From assembly GCF_001494635.1 (NCBI RefSeq), contig NZ_LOJF01000001.1, positions 957,708-1,021,707 of the forward strand: a stretch of 64,000 bases of DNA, in the 5' to 3' direction. A program made the translations under genes and the position numbers. The notes under the pieces were generated by a model. That model worked only from the letters and a program-made list of their open reading frames with translations. It made no database searches and was not told the DNA's origin. Below, piece by piece: positions 35,273 to 44,511 of this stretch. How positions within the stretch are numbered: position 1 is the stretch's first letter; each line of letters begins with the position of its first letter. The stretch is from Tractidigestivibacter scatoligenes. GTDB taxonomy: Bacteria > Actinomycetota > Coriobacteriia > Coriobacteriales > Atopobiaceae.

Positions 35273-35307
35273 AGGGGAGTCGCCTTCGGGCGGCTCCCCT
35301 TTTTGTG
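35273..35307 (+). terminator. Terminator after rpsA
   Basis: AGGGGAGTCGCC-TTCG-GGCGGCTCCCCT is followed by TTTTTG: a GC stem, a UUCG-type tetraloop and a T-run, 42 bp after the stop codon. Confidence 0.9.
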
Positions 35308-35384
35308 TGCAAGATGTGTAGAACACTAATAGTAATAATTCTCGATAATGAAGACCTCCTCCTGTGCAATACTGACTACAACAA

Positions 35385-35401
35385 TTAAGAACAGTTCCTA
35401 A
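35385..35401 (+). promoter_or_regulatory. Palindrome upstream of the Dps-like gene
   Basis: TTAAGAAC-A-GTTCCTAA is a 17-bp nearly perfect palindrome 24 bp before the ATG. The region before it is A/T-rich (TAATAGTAATAATTC). It could be an operator for a peroxide or iron regulator, but it is not an exact PerR or Fur box. Confidence 0.4.
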
Positions 35402-35425
35402 TAAGGACAGACACAGGAGGATACA

Positions 35426-35854
35426 ATGGAATCCAAGCTTAACCACCTTCTCGCCAACGTCACCGTCGAGTACCACAAGCTCCAGAACCTGCATTGGTAC
35501 ATCTCGGGCAGTGACTTCTTCCAGGTCCACGCAAAGCTCGAGGAGCTCTACGATGGCCTGCTCCCCATTGTCGATGACGTGGCAGAGACCATTCTTCAGC
35601 AGGGTGGCAAGCCCATCGCAAGCCTGGGAGAGGTTCTCTCAACGGCAAGCATCAAGGAGCGCGACGACTCACCCGTGCGCAGCGCTCAGGTCTTCGAGAT
35701 TGTCCTTGCTGACTTCTCGGCGCTTCTCGACGAGGTGACCGCAATCAAGGTTGCCGCAGATGAGGAGAACAACCACCTGGTGAGTGCCCTCATGGATGAC
35801 TACATCGCCAGCCTTTCCAAGACCATCTGGATGATTCGCCAGCAGCGCGCGTAG
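35426..35854 (+). CDS. Dps/ferritin-like DNA-binding stress protein
   Basis: 142 residues; ATG 35426 follows ACAGGAGG. The ferroxidase-site pattern of Dps is present: HKLQNLHWYISGSDFFQVHAKLEELYDGLLPIVDDVAE, with His and Asp/Glu ligands shared between subunits. Dps 12-mers oxidise Fe2+ with peroxide and store it, shielding DNA. It is slightly short and lacks an extended lysine-rich N-terminus, so DNA binding is uncertain. It stands alone with its own promoter region and a strong terminator. Confidence 0.88.
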   Translation: MESKLNHLLANVTVEYHKLQNLHWYISGSDFFQVHAKLEELYDGLLPIVDDVAETILQQGGKPIASLGEVLSTASIKERDDSPVRSAQVFEIVLADFSALLDEVTAIKVAADEENNHLVSALMDDYIASLSKTIWMIRQQRA

Positions 35855-35878
35855 CCGGCGAGAACGGCGCAACGCTTC

Positions 35879-35909
35879 GCAGGGCCGAGCCTCTCGGCCC
35901 TGCATTTTT
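35879..35909 (+). terminator. Terminator after the Dps-like gene
   Basis: GCAGGGCCGAG-CCT-CTCGGCCCTGC followed by ATTTTTG, 24 bp after the stop codon. Confidence 0.9.
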
Positions 35910-35993
35910 GTTTAGGGGTCGTAAGCCGCCTGCTTTGGGGTATAGAAAGAAAGTTCAAGTTGTCCTGGTATCTGGTTTCCAAATGGTTAGCTA

Positions 35994-36036
35994 TCGGAAT
36001 TCCCTGTGGGTGAGTATCAATTCCGATTGCTACACT
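35994..36036 (+). promoter_or_regulatory. Inverted repeat and -10-like box upstream of the amino-acid ABC operon
   Basis: TCGGAATT (35994-36001) and AATTCCGA (36019-36026) are perfect 8-bp arms 17 bp apart, followed at once by a -10-like TACACT (36031-36036). This is a likely operator overlapping the promoter; the regulator is unknown. Confidence 0.45.
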
Positions 36037-36121
36037 AGGAAAACGAGAGACATCCCTGTCTGCGCTGCCCTCAGGTGGGTGGGGGAGGGGTTGTCGCACC
36101 ACCAAGAGAGGGGAGACTCTA

Positions 36122-37129
36122 ATGAAGTCACTTTCGAGCACTTCCGTGAGCCGTCGCCAGGCTATCCGCCTTGGCCTTGGCAGCGTTGCCGCCGCGGGCG
36201 TTGTTGCCCTCGCCGGCTGCACCGACACCAGCAACGATTCCACCGCTTCTAACAGCAGCTCCTCGTCGGCTTCCTCGACGAGCACCGATTCTACCGCCTC
36301 GACCCAGATTGACAAGGATGCCTTCGACAGCCTGCTTGCCGCCGGTGACGTTGCCGATGACGCCACGGTCTCTGCGAGCACCTGGGCCCAGAAGATCAAG
36401 GACGCTGGCAAGTTCCGTCTGGGCGGCGTCCAGACCTCCACGCTCTTCGCTTCGCTCGACGAGACGGACAACAAGCTCCGTGGCTTTGACGCTGGCCTTG
36501 CGCAGCTACTCGTCCGCTACATCCTGGGTGACGAGTCCAAGTACGAGTTCACCAAGGTGACCTCGGACACGCGTGAGTCCGTCCTCCAGAACGACCAGGT
36601 CGACGCCGTCTTCGCCACCTACTCCATCACCGACAAGCGCAAGGAGGTCATCTCCTTCGCCGGCCCGTACTACTCCACGCAGCAGGGCATCCTCGTGCTT
36701 GCCGACAACTCGGACATCAACTCCGTCGACGACCTTGCCGGCAAGACCGTTGCCGCCCAGTCCGGCTCCACCGGCCCGAGCATCCTCGCCGAGTATGCGC
36801 CCACCGCGACCGTCCAGGAGTTCACCACCGACGAGGAGGCCCGCACCGCTCTCGAGCAGGGTCGTGTCGACGCCTACGTCATCGATGCCACCATGCAGAT
36901 GAGTTCCATCGTCAAGAACCCCGGCAAGTATCGCCTTGCTGGCGATTCCTTTGGTCCCGAGGATCCCTACGGCATTGGCCTGCAGCTCGACTCTGACGGG
37001 GTCACCTTCGTAAACACCTGGCTCAAGAAGATCGAGGACGAAGGCACCTGGGCTAAGCTGTGGAAGATCTGCATCGGTGACCGTACTGGCATCGATAAGG
37101 TTCCCGAGCCGCCCGCGATTGGCGCCTAA
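36122..37129 (+). CDS. Polar amino-acid ABC transporter substrate-binding lipoprotein (glutamate type)
   Basis: 335 residues. The N-terminus SVSRRQAIRLGLG has a twin-arginine-like pair, and VALAGC near residue 33 is a lipobox; a Ser/Thr-rich linker follows. The domain KFRLGGVQTSTLFASLDETDNKLRGFDAGLAQLL, TSDTRESVLQNDQVDAVFATYSITDKRKEVISFAGPYY is the SBP_bac_3 signature, close to glutamate-binding GluB-type proteins. It delivers an amino acid, probably glutamate or a relative, to the two permeases downstream. ATG 36122 lies after AGAGGGGAGA. Confidence 0.87.
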   Translation: MKSLSSTSVSRRQAIRLGLGSVAAAGVVALAGCTDTSNDSTASNSSSSSASSTSTDSTASTQIDKDAFDSLLAAGDVADDATVSASTWAQKIKDAGKFRLGGVQTSTLFASLDETDNKLRGFDAGLAQLLVRYILGDESKYEFTKVTSDTRESVLQNDQVDAVFATYSITDKRKEVISFAGPYYSTQQGILVLADNSDINSVDDLAGKTVAAQSGSTGPSILAEYAPTATVQEFTTDEEARTALEQGRVDAYVIDATMQMSSIVKNPGKYRLAGDSFGPEDPYGIGLQLDSDGVTFVNTWLKKIEDEGTWAKLWKICIGDRTGIDKVPEPPAIGA

Positions 37130-37149
37130 CTCCAGGTAACGTCTGGTAT

Positions 37150-37181
37150 GGGCCCTCTGCGTCGCAAAGGCGCAGGGGGCC
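37150..37181 (+). terminator. Intra-operon hairpin after the binding-protein gene
   Basis: GGCCCTCTGCG and CGCAGGGGGCC form a stem, followed by TTGGTTGG. It is placed between the binding protein and the permeases. Such partial terminators commonly give more binding protein than membrane subunits. Confidence 0.6.
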
Positions 37182-37208
37182 TTGGTTGGTAATTGGAGAG
37201 GGGGAGCC

Positions 37209-37868
37209 TTGAGCATCTCGGAGCTTCTTGCTGAGTACGGGGACATGTACGTCCAAGCGCTTCTCGGCACGTGGTGGATGTCGCTTGTGTCGTTTGCCTT
37301 CGCCATGCTTCTGGCACTCGTCATCACCGTGTTCCGCGTGAGCCCCATCAAGCCATTGCGCGTGGTGGGCGACCTCTACGTGCAGATATTCCGCAACATC
37401 CCAGGCGTCTCGCTCCTCATCATCCTGGTGTACGCGCTGCCGTACCTCAAGATCGTGATGGACTACCGCCTCTGCGTGATTGTCACGGTGACTCTTGTTG
37501 CCTCGGCCTTTGGGTCCGAGAACTTCATGAGTGGCATCAACACCATCGGTGTGGGGCAGATTGAGGCCGCTCGCTCGCTTGGTATGGGCTTTGGCAAGAT
37601 GCTGCGCTTGGTGGTCATCCCGCAGGCGCTTCGCTCGGCCGTGCTGCCTATGACCAACCTGGCTGTGGCTGTTCTTCTCACCACGGCCCTTGGCTCCCAG
37701 GTCCCGCTCTCTCCGCCCGAGCTTACGGGTCTTGTCTCCTACATCAACACCCGTACCGTCGGCGGCATCCTGCCCTTTGTTATCTCGGCCCTCATGTATG
37801 CGGGCACGGCGTTTGTGATTGGCGTCATTGGCAACGCCATTGACAAGAAGGTGAGGATCGTCCGATGA
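37209..37868 (+). CDS. Amino-acid ABC transporter permease 1
   Basis: 219 residues from TTG 37209 behind GAGAGGGGGAG. About five membrane helices, with the His/Glu/Gln permease pattern YVQIFRNIPGVSLLIILVYALP and the EAA loop GQIEAARSLGMGFGKMLRLVVIPQALR. It overlaps the next permease gene by four bases (ATGA) and pairs with it in the membrane, as GluC does with GluD. Confidence 0.88.
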   Translation: MSISELLAEYGDMYVQALLGTWWMSLVSFAFAMLLALVITVFRVSPIKPLRVVGDLYVQIFRNIPGVSLLIILVYALPYLKIVMDYRLCVIVTVTLVASAFGSENFMSGINTIGVGQIEAARSLGMGFGKMLRLVVIPQALRSAVLPMTNLAVAVLLTTALGSQVPLSPPELTGLVSYINTRTVGGILPFVISALMYAGTAFVIGVIGNAIDKKVRIVR

Positions 37869-38713
37869 GCGCAACCAACTCCACCTCCATGCGCGATGCG
37901 CTGTACGAGGCGCCCGGTCCCCACACCCGTAGGCGTATTCGCTTCTGGACGGCCATCTCGCTGGTGCTTGTTGCTGCGGGCATTGGCCTTATCGTCCGCC
38001 GCTTCTACGTGACGGGGCAGCTTGCCCCGCGCTACTGGGAGCTCTTCGCGCGGCCTACCACGTGGATCTTCCTTGGTAAGGGCTTCCTGGGCACCATTGA
38101 GGTCTCGCTTATGGCGGGTCTTATCGCCATCGTGCTGGGCTTCCTTCTCATGCTGGGGCGCATGAGCTCTTCGCGCGTGCTTTCCGGCATCTGCCGCGTG
38201 ATCATCAACTTCTTCCGTGGTGTCCCGAGCCTGCTCCTCATCTACTTCTTCTTCCTGGTGGTTCCCACCTACGGCGTGAAGATGAGCTCGTTCTGGATGA
38301 TCACGCTGCCGGTTGGCCTCGCGGCCTCAGGCGTTCTTGCCGAGGTCTTCCGTGGCGGCATGAACGCCGTTCCCAAGGGGCAGTCCGAGGCCGCATACTC
38401 GCTGGGCATGCGCAAGATGAAGGTCACGATGAAGATCGTATTCCCGCAGGCCGTGCGCTACGTGATCCCCTCGCTCATCTCGCAGCTTGTCGTTGTGGTG
38501 AAGGACACTACCGTTGCGTACGTGGTGAGCTTCCCCGATATGCTGCAGAACGCGCGCGTGCTCATCACTAACTACGACGCGCTTGTCTCGGTGTACTTTG
38601 TCGTCGCGATTCTCTACATCCTGGTGAACTACGCCATCAACCACCTGGCGGTGTCGCTGGCGCGTCGCTCTGGCACGAGCATCATCTCCCGTACGAGCGA
38701 GAACCCCGTCTAG
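37865..38713 (+). CDS. Amino-acid ABC transporter permease 2
   Basis: 282 residues. A soluble N-terminus of about 25 residues precedes the membrane helices. VIINFFRGVPSLLLIYFFFLVV and the EAA loop GQSEAAYSLGMRKMKVTMKIVFPQAVR are typical; the end FPDMLQNARVLITNYDALVSVYFVVAILYI matches GluD-type permeases. The ATPase gene follows 15 bp later. Confidence 0.88.
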   Translation: MSATNSTSMRDALYEAPGPHTRRRIRFWTAISLVLVAAGIGLIVRRFYVTGQLAPRYWELFARPTTWIFLGKGFLGTIEVSLMAGLIAIVLGFLLMLGRMSSSRVLSGICRVIINFFRGVPSLLLIYFFFLVVPTYGVKMSSFWMITLPVGLAASGVLAEVFRGGMNAVPKGQSEAAYSLGMRKMKVTMKIVFPQAVRYVIPSLISQLVVVVKDTTVAYVVSFPDMLQNARVLITNYDALVSVYFVVAILYILVNYAINHLAVSLARRSGTSIISRTSENPV

Positions 38714-38728
38714 CCAAAGGAGGCTACG

Positions 38729-39505
38729 TTGACACAGACGCAAACCGGTGAGGCACTCGCCGCAGAGGGCACCCCCGTCATCGAGCTTCGCCACGTGGAC
38801 AAGCACTTTGGAAGCCTCCACGTGCTCAAGGACATCAACCTCAAGGTTGGCAAGGGCGAGGTTGTTGTGGTTATCGGCCCTTCGGGTTCGGGCAAGTCGA
38901 CGCTCTGTCGCACTATCAACAGGCTTGAGACCATCGATTCCGGCGAGGTTCTCATCGAGGGCAAGCCGCTCCCGCAGGAGGGGAAGGAGCTTGCCTCCAC
39001 GCGCGCCGAGATTGGCATGGTCTTCCAGTCCTTCAACCTCTTCGCGCACCGCTCGATCATCGACAACGTGACTATGGGCCCCGTTGAGGTTCTGGGAGTT
39101 TCGCGCGATAAGGCCCGTGAGGAGGGTATGGAGCTCCTGCGTCGCGTTGGCGTTGCCGAGCAGGCCGAGAAGATGCCGGCTCAGCTCTCCGGCGGCCAGC
39201 AGCAGCGTGTGGCCATTGCGAGGTCTCTGGCCATGCACCCCAAGGCGATGCTCTTCGACGAGCCCACCTCGGCACTTGACCCCGAGATGATCAACGAGGT
39301 CCTGGACGTCATGGTTGAGCTTGCGCGCGGCGGTATGACCATGGTCGTGGTTACGCACGAGATGGGTTTCGCGCGCCGCGTGAGCGACCGTGTGGTCTTC
39401 ATGGCCGACGGCGCCATCATCGAGGAGGGTAAGCCCGACGAGTTCTTCGAGCACCCCACAACCGAGCGCGCCCGAGAGTTCCTCGACTCCATCAAGGGGC
39501 ACTAG
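38729..39505 (+). CDS. Amino-acid ABC transporter ATP-binding protein (GluA/GlnQ type)
   Basis: 258 residues from TTG 38729 behind AAAGGAGG. Walker [14 protein letters not shown]-loop [12 protein letters not shown], signature [15 protein letters not shown], Walker [15 protein letters not shown] and switch [12 protein letters not shown] are all intact. The [14 protein letters not shown] run is typical of polar amino-acid importers. It energises the two permeases upstream. Confidence 0.92.
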   Translation: MTQTQTGEALAAEGTPVIELRHVDKHFGSLHVLKDINLKVGKGEVVVVIGPSGSGKSTLCRTINRLETIDSGEVLIEGKPLPQEGKELASTRAEIGMVFQSFNLFAHRSIIDNVTMGPVEVLGVSRDKAREEGMELLRRVGVAEQAEKMPAQLSGGQQQRVAIARSLAMHPKAMLFDEPTSALDPEMINEVLDVMVELARGGMTMVVVTHEMGFARRVSDRVVFMADGAIIEEGKPDEFFEHPTTERAREFLDSIKGH

Positions 39506-39725
39506 GGACGCTTGGCGGTTGGTGACGCGTGGCGCCCGAAGGCCACTCTCGTGCGGGCTTTTCTCGATAACCCACGCTCCGGCGTCGTTTTGGCGCCGGA
39601 GCGTTTACTTTGTACGCACTTGCTGCCAAAACGTGCCTTCCGGCGGCGAAATGTCGCCGGAGAGCCCCTTCCGTACGTAGTTGCTGCCAAAACGTGCCTT
39701 CCGGCGGCGAGACGACGCCCGAGCG
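39506..39725. repeat. BIME-like cluster after the amino-acid ABC operon
   Basis: No gene is seen. A hairpin CGCTCCGGCG/CGCCGGAGCG (39575-39603) may terminate the operon. Then come two direct copies, 61 bp apart, of a spacer containing TTGCTGCCAAAACGTGCC, each followed by TTCCGGCGGC (first copy from 39611, second from 39672). The rest up to 39874 holds the promoter region of the next gene. Confidence 0.65.
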
Positions 39726-39874
39726 CCTCAAGGCTCCGGAACTCTCACCTGCTCCACGAGGCCTCCATGCTGCGGAGGCTTGCCGTATGCCACCCTCCCA
39801 TTTGGGTAGACATGTGTTCGTTGGCTATTCAGCGGACACGCGGCCGCAATGGGTGCGTTAGCGATAGGGGAGAC

Positions 39875-40285
39875 ATGGCACAGGGCGACTTTAACCGTAA
39901 GGTGCAGCAGTTTATGAACGGGCGCCGTGGACCAGACGACCTCGCCAACCTCTGCGTGTGGGTTGCCGTCATTCTCGTCCTTGTCGACCTGTTTGCACAC
40001 ACCGGCTGGCTCAGCTGGGTCTCGATGGCACTTGTGGTCTATGCGGTTTGGCGCATGTGCTCCAAGAACGTCTACGCCCGCATGAACGAGAACGACGCCT
40101 TCCTCAAGGCCCTGGGTCCTGTAAGGCCGTGGCTGCAGAACCCTGGCCGCGCTGCCCACGAGTTGCGCACCTACAAGCACGTGAAGTGCCCCTCGTGCGG
40201 ACAGAAGGTCCGCGTGCCGCGAGGGAAGGGCAAGCTGCGCGTGACGTGCCCCAAGTGCCACGAGAAGTTCGAGGTCAAGTCCTAG
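39875..40285 (+). CDS. Membrane protein with C-terminal zinc ribbon
   Basis: 136 residues; ATG 39875 follows TAGGGGAGAC. Two hydrophobic helices (LCVWVAVILVLVDLFAHTGW and WVSMALVVYAVWRMC) are followed by a C-terminal zinc ribbon CPSCGQK...CPKCHEKF (Cys at about 106, 109, 126, 129) like the MJ0042/zinc-ribbon domains. N-terminal charged stretch KVQQFMNGRRGPDDL. Similar small proteins are common and uncharacterised in Coriobacteriia and Firmicutes. Function unknown; coaE follows 71 bp later. Confidence 0.75.
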   Translation: MAQGDFNRKVQQFMNGRRGPDDLANLCVWVAVILVLVDLFAHTGWLSWVSMALVVYAVWRMCSKNVYARMNENDAFLKALGPVRPWLQNPGRAAHELRTYKHVKCPSCGQKVRVPRGKGKLRVTCPKCHEKFEVKS

Positions 40286-40356
40286 ATGACGCGCGCCCCT
40301 CGGCGTGCGATGATGGTATCCCTTGAACGTACTCAAATCGCAGCTGGAGGCAACCT

Positions 40357-41001
40357 GTGTACAAGGTATTTCTCGCCGGCGGCATTGCCTCGGGCAAGTC
40401 GACCGTCGCTCGAATTCTTGAGGGGTTGGGTGCCTCGCGAATAGACCTCGACCAGGTCTCAAGAAGCGTACTCTCGCCGAGAAGTGACTGCTCGGCCGCC
40501 GTGGCCAAGGCCTTTGGCGAAGACCTCGTGAACCCCACAACGGGCGAGATAAACCGGGCACTTCTCGCCAAGAGGGCGTTTGCCACGTCCGAGGGTGGGG
40601 CGCGACTGGAGGCCATCGAACTGCCATTCATCTCGGAGACGCTCGCCCATGCGCTTGCCAAGGAGGAGCGCTCCGGTGCCGCCCCTGTCTGCGTGGTCGA
40701 GGTTCCGCTGCTCGACCGGGTCGAGGCCATGCTTTCCCAGGTAGACGAGGTGCTCTCTGTGGTTGCGCCGCTGGACGTGCGTCGCGTGCGGGCGCAGGGG
40801 CGTGGCATGGACGCGGCGGACTTCGATCGCCGCGTTGCCTTGCAGCCTTCTGACGAGTATCTGCGCTCCCACGCTGACGTCGTCTTCGAAAACGCTGGGG
40901 ACGAGAAGGGCCTTGCTGCGCAGGTCCGCGCCTGGTGGGACTCGCGCGAGCGTGAGGGCTGGGTGCGACGTGCGGCGCGTGGGTGTGGAGTTTGCCGATG
41001 A
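40357..41001 (+). CDS. coaE: Dephospho-CoA kinase
   Basis: 214 residues from GTG 40357 behind CTGGAGG. The P-loop is LAGGIASGKSTVAR (about 7-20), then the LGASRIDLDQVSR motif binding the CoA substrate, and VCVVEVPLLDRVEAM. The lid-region Arg residues (LDVRRVRAQGRGMDAADFDRRVALQ) are present. It phosphorylates dephospho-CoA at the 3'-OH to give CoA. It overlaps the transglycosylase gene by four bases (ATGA). The C-terminal tail after WWDSRE is slightly atypical and Arg-rich. Confidence 0.9.
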   Translation: MYKVFLAGGIASGKSTVARILEGLGASRIDLDQVSRSVLSPRSDCSAAVAKAFGEDLVNPTTGEINRALLAKRAFATSEGGARLEAIELPFISETLAHALAKEERSGAAPVCVVEVPLLDRVEAMLSQVDEVLSVVAPLDVRRVRAQGRGMDAADFDRRVALQPSDEYLRSHADVVFENAGDEKGLAAQVRAWWDSREREGWVRRAARGCGVCR

Positions 41002-41729
41002 GCGGTCGTTCATCGAGCACAAGGGATAGCCGGCCTGCCGTAAGGAGAGGGACAACCACAAGCGGCCGTTCTGCAGCGAACGGCCGCCCTGCCTCGAGTA
41101 AGCGTCCTGCCAGGCGCTCTCGCTCTCGGCGTGGGCGCAAGCGCGGCCACCGGTTTGGTCGCTGGTATCGCGTGGTCCCGCTCGTTCTGGTGGGCATCGT
41201 GGTTGTGACGTGCGCCATTCTCGCCGCCACTCCCACAACGCTTGCCCGGCGCACGCTCTATCCCGTGAGCCACGCCCAGGACATTCAGACTTCGGCGGAT
41301 CGCCATGGCGTGGATCCGCTGCTCGTTGCCGCTGTCATCAAGTGCGAGTCAGGCTGGGACGAGAACGCTCAGTCATCTGCGGGGGCCCTCGGCCTCATGC
41401 AGGTGATGCCGCAGACCTCCTCCGAGCTGGCGCGCATGGGACTCGTTGACTCTGGCACCTACGACCCCTCAAACCTCCTCGACCCCGCGACAAACATCGA
41501 GTATGGTACGGCTTACCTTGCGTTTCTCCAGAAGAACCTCTCTTCGACAGACGAAGTGATAGCCGCCTACAACGCTGGCATGGGAAAGGTCGAGGAGTGG
41601 CTTGCCCAGCCTGGGGAGCTTGCGGACAACATCACCTACACAGAGACGCGCGAGTACCTGCGCCGCGTAAACGAGGCGTACCAGGGGTATCGCGACAGCT
41701 ATCCCACGGGTCTGGTGGTCGAGCAGTAG
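40998..41729 (+). CDS. Membrane-anchored lytic transglycosylase (SLT domain)
   Basis: 243 residues. A long basic, Ser/Arg-rich cytoplasmic N-terminus precedes one membrane helix (VVPLVLVGIVVVTCAILAA). The extracellular SLT domain shows HGVDPLLVAAVIKCESGWDENAQSSAGALGLMQVMPQTS, with the catalytic Glu in KCESGW, then DPATNIEYGTAYLAFL and VIAAYNAGMGKVEEWL. It cleaves peptidoglycan. ATGA overlap with coaE suggests co-translation. The Arg-rich N-terminus is unusually basic. Confidence 0.88.
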   Translation: MSGRSSSTRDSRPAVRRGTTTSGRSAANGRPASSKRPARRSRSRRGRKRGHRFGRWYRVVPLVLVGIVVVTCAILAATPTTLARRTLYPVSHAQDIQTSADRHGVDPLLVAAVIKCESGWDENAQSSAGALGLMQVMPQTSSELARMGLVDSGTYDPSNLLDPATNIEYGTAYLAFLQKNLSSTDEVIAAYNAGMGKVEEWLAQPGELADNITYTETREYLRRVNEAYQGYRDSYPTGLVVEQ

Positions 41730-41784
41730 GCTGTCTAAGGCGGCTTCAGAACCGCCGAGAAATACTTTGCTGCAACCTAGATAT

Positions 41785-41806
41785 AGAACATGCGTTCTGT
41801 TATACT
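41785..41806 (+). promoter_or_regulatory. SOS (LexA) box and -10 region of uvrB
   Basis: AGAAC-ATGC-GTTCT (41785-41798) fits the Gram-positive/actinobacterial LexA box GAACnnnnGTTC. A TATACT -10 box (41801-41806) begins 2 bp later, so LexA binding would block the promoter. It lies 33 bp before the uvrB ATG. Confidence 0.75.
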
Positions 41807-41831
41807 CTGGCTCTAGGGAAAGGGGGAGGAT

Positions 41832-44057
41832 ATGGCAGAGGCTTCGGGCACGGGTGAGCGCTTTGGCGGCGAGCTCAAGCGCTTTGGTGTCGAGCAGGCA
41901 GGTACGCCGTTCAAGGTGGTCTCGCCCTTCGAGCCCGCAGGAGACCAGCCGCAGGCAATCGAGAAGCTCGCGCACGGCGTGGAGGAGGGCCTCCGCTACC
42001 AGACGCTCATGGGCGTCACCGGCTCGGGCAAGACGTTCACCATGGCCAAGACCATCGAGGCGGTCCAGCGCCCCACGCTCATCATGGAGCCAAACAAGAC
42101 GCTCGCCGCACAGGTAGCAAGCGAGATGCGCGAGCTCTTTCCCAACAATGCCGTGGTCTACTTCGTGAGCTACTACGACTATTACCAGCCAGAGGCCTAC
42201 GTCCCCCAGAGTGACACCTACATCGAGAAGGATGCCTCCATCAACGAGGAGGTCGAGAAGCTGCGCCACCAGGCCACCTCGAGCCTGCTCTCGCGCCGCG
42301 ACGTCATTGTGGTGGCGTCCGTCTCGTGCATATACGGCATCGGCAGCCCCCAGGACTACGCCGGCCTTGCGCCCAATGTGGACAAGGAGGTCCCGCTCGA
42401 GCGGGATGACCTCATAAAGAACCTCATAGACATCCAGTACGACAGGAACGACTACGACCTCCAGCGCGGCACCTTCCGCGTTCGCGGAGACACCGTGGAC
42501 GTGTTCCCGCCCTACGCAGAGAACCCCCTGCGCATCTCGTTCTTTGGCGACGAGGTCGAGCAGATTGCCGAGGTGGACAACGTGACGGGTGAGGTCGTGC
42601 GCGAGTTTGACGCCATCCCCATCTGGCCCGCATCGCACTACGTCACCGAGCGCCCCAAGATCACCCACGCCCTAAAGACCATCTCCGAGGAGCTCGAGCA
42701 GCGCGTGGCCGAGCTCAAGGCAAACAACATGCTGCTGGAGGCCGAGAGGCTCTCGCAGCGCACGGCGTATGACCTCGAGATGCTCGAGAACATGGGATAT
42801 TGCAACGGCATCGAGAACTACTCGCGCCACCTTGACGGGCGAGCCCCCGGCGAGCCGCCGTACACGCTCATCGATTACTTCCCCAAGGACATGCTGTGCA
42901 TCATCGACGAGAGCCACGTAACGGTTCCGCAGATTCGTGGCATGCACGAGGGAGACCGCTCGCGCAAGGTCACGCTCGTCGAGCATGGCTTCCGTTTGCC
43001 CTCGGCGCTGGACAACAGGCCGCTGCGCTTCGACGAGTTCGAGGCGCGCATCCCGCAGTTCATCTACGTATCCGCAACGCCGGGAGACTATGAGGAGTCG
43101 GTGACGCAGCAGGAGGTGGAGCAGATCATCCGTCCCACCGGCCTTCTCGACCCAAAGATTGAGGTGCGCCCCGTTCACGGCCAGATTGACGACCTCATCT
43201 CCGAGATTCGCGAGCGTGTGGGGCGCCACGAGCGCGTGCTTGTGACCACCCTTACCAAGCGTATGGCAGAAGACCTCACCGACCACCTCCTAGATGAGGG
43301 GTTCCGCGTCAACTATATGCACTCGGACACCGCAACGCTCGATCGCGTGGATATCATCCGCGACCTTCGTGAGGGAAAGATCGACGTGCTCGTGGGCATC
43401 AACCTCCTGCGAGAGGGGCTTGACATTCCAGAGGTCTCCCTCGTTGCCATTTTGGATGCGGACAAGGAGGGTTTCCTCAGAAACCGTCGGTCGCTCATCC
43501 AGACCATGGGACGTGCCGCACGTAACGTCTCGGGCGAGGTCATCATGTATGCCGATGAGATAACGGACTCCATGCGCGAGGCAATCGACGAGACGCGTAG
43601 GCGTCGTGCCATCCAGGAGAAGTTCAACGAGGAACACCACATCGAGCCCCAAACGGTGCGAAAGGCCATCAACGACATCTCTGGCTTCCTTGCCGAGGCA
43701 CAGGCCAATGTGGGAAAGCGCAAGCGCAAGGACGGGGCCTTCTATACTGCCTCGGGGGAGGGGGCAGAGGAGCAGGGCGCTCCCGCGGAGGTGTCTACGG
43801 CAGAGGCCGTTGCCGCCGAGCTCTCCAAGCTCCCGCGCGACGAGGTTATGCGCGTCATCGCTTCGCTCGAGGAGGAGATGGCCAACGCTTCGGCGAACAT
43901 GGAGTACGAGCAGGCTGCTCGCATTCGTGACCAGCTCGTCGAACTCAAGAGCCAGTTTGAGGGAACAAGCGAGGAAGAGGTCATGAAGCGCCTCAAGGCG
44001 GGCGCGAGGAAGGGGAGTGCCCACGCCACGCGGCGCAAGTACCGCGGGAAGCACTGA
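41832..44057 (+). CDS. uvrB: Excinuclease ABC subunit B
   Basis: 741 residues. Helicase motifs: Walker A GVTGSGKT (61-68), PNKTLAAQ, the DNA-gripping beta-hairpin [21 protein letters not shown] (DEAD-like box), [13 protein letters not shown] and [16 protein letters not shown] with [11 protein letters not shown]-terminal UVR motif ([24 protein letters not shown]) binds UvrC. An inserted Ala/Glu-rich linker and basic tail ([16 protein letters not shown]) make it longer than the usual ~670. It verifies DNA damage in nucleotide excision repair. SOS-controlled by the box just upstream. Confidence 0.97.
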   Translation: MAEASGTGERFGGELKRFGVEQAGTPFKVVSPFEPAGDQPQAIEKLAHGVEEGLRYQTLMGVTGSGKTFTMAKTIEAVQRPTLIMEPNKTLAAQVASEMRELFPNNAVVYFVSYYDYYQPEAYVPQSDTYIEKDASINEEVEKLRHQATSSLLSRRDVIVVASVSCIYGIGSPQDYAGLAPNVDKEVPLERDDLIKNLIDIQYDRNDYDLQRGTFRVRGDTVDVFPPYAENPLRISFFGDEVEQIAEVDNVTGEVVREFDAIPIWPASHYVTERPKITHALKTISEELEQRVAELKANNMLLEAERLSQRTAYDLEMLENMGYCNGIENYSRHLDGRAPGEPPYTLIDYFPKDMLCIIDESHVTVPQIRGMHEGDRSRKVTLVEHGFRLPSALDNRPLRFDEFEARIPQFIYVSATPGDYEESVTQQEVEQIIRPTGLLDPKIEVRPVHGQIDDLISEIRERVGRHERVLVTTLTKRMAEDLTDHLLDEGFRVNYMHSDTATLDRVDIIRDLREGKIDVLVGINLLREGLDIPEVSLVAILDADKEGFLRNRRSLIQTMGRAARNVSGEVIMYADEITDSMREAIDETRRRRAIQEKFNEEHHIEPQTVRKAINDISGFLAEAQANVGKRKRKDGAFYTASGEGAEEQGAPAEVSTAEAVAAELSKLPRDEVMRVIASLEEEMANASANMEYEQAARIRDQLVELKSQFEGTSEEEVMKRLKAGARKGSAHATRRKYRGKH

Positions 44058-44213
44058 CATCTGTGCCAAGGCGCGGCTGGCTATATGTTGCTGGTCCTGT
44101 TACTCCCAGGCTCGGAAGCCAACGCGCCAGGGAGTTCAGTTGCACGCGTGGGGTATGATGAATGTCGCCAGACATGTGTTTTGTGACGGTTGTCAAGCTA
44201 TCAAGGAGGCATC

Positions 44214-44498
44214 ATGGCTGCAAAGATTATCGTTGCATGTGGTTCCGGAGTCGCAACCTCTGCGACTGTAGCCTATAAGGTCAAGAAGCTGCTTGCCGCC
44301 GAGGGCATTGATGCAGATGTCGAGGCAGTTGCCGTTGCCAATCTTGACGAGGCACTCAAGGACGCCGACGCATACGTTGCCGTGGTCCGCCCCGAGGGCG
44401 AGTTCGACGTTCCCGTCTTCAATGGTGTCGCGTTTCTCACTGGCATGAACCAGGACGAGGAGCTCAAGCGCCTCGCCGATGCAGTGAGGGACAAGTAA
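44214..44498 (+). CDS. Orphan PTS EIIB, galactitol/lactose type
   Basis: 94 residues; ATG 44214 follows AAGGAGGCATC. KIIVACGSGVATSATVAYKVKKLL is the phosphocysteine loop of PF02302 EIIB (the Cys near residue 8 takes the phosphate). The remainder has no membrane part. No EIIA or EIIC is adjacent; a fructose-type EIIA lies alone at 55.3 kb. It may work with components elsewhere or have a regulatory role. Confidence 0.82.
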   Translation: MAAKIIVACGSGVATSATVAYKVKKLLAAEGIDADVEAVAVANLDEALKDADAYVAVVRPEGEFDVPVFNGVAFLTGMNQDEELKRLADAVRDK

Positions 44499-44511
44499 CT
44501 CTAGCGTTGCC

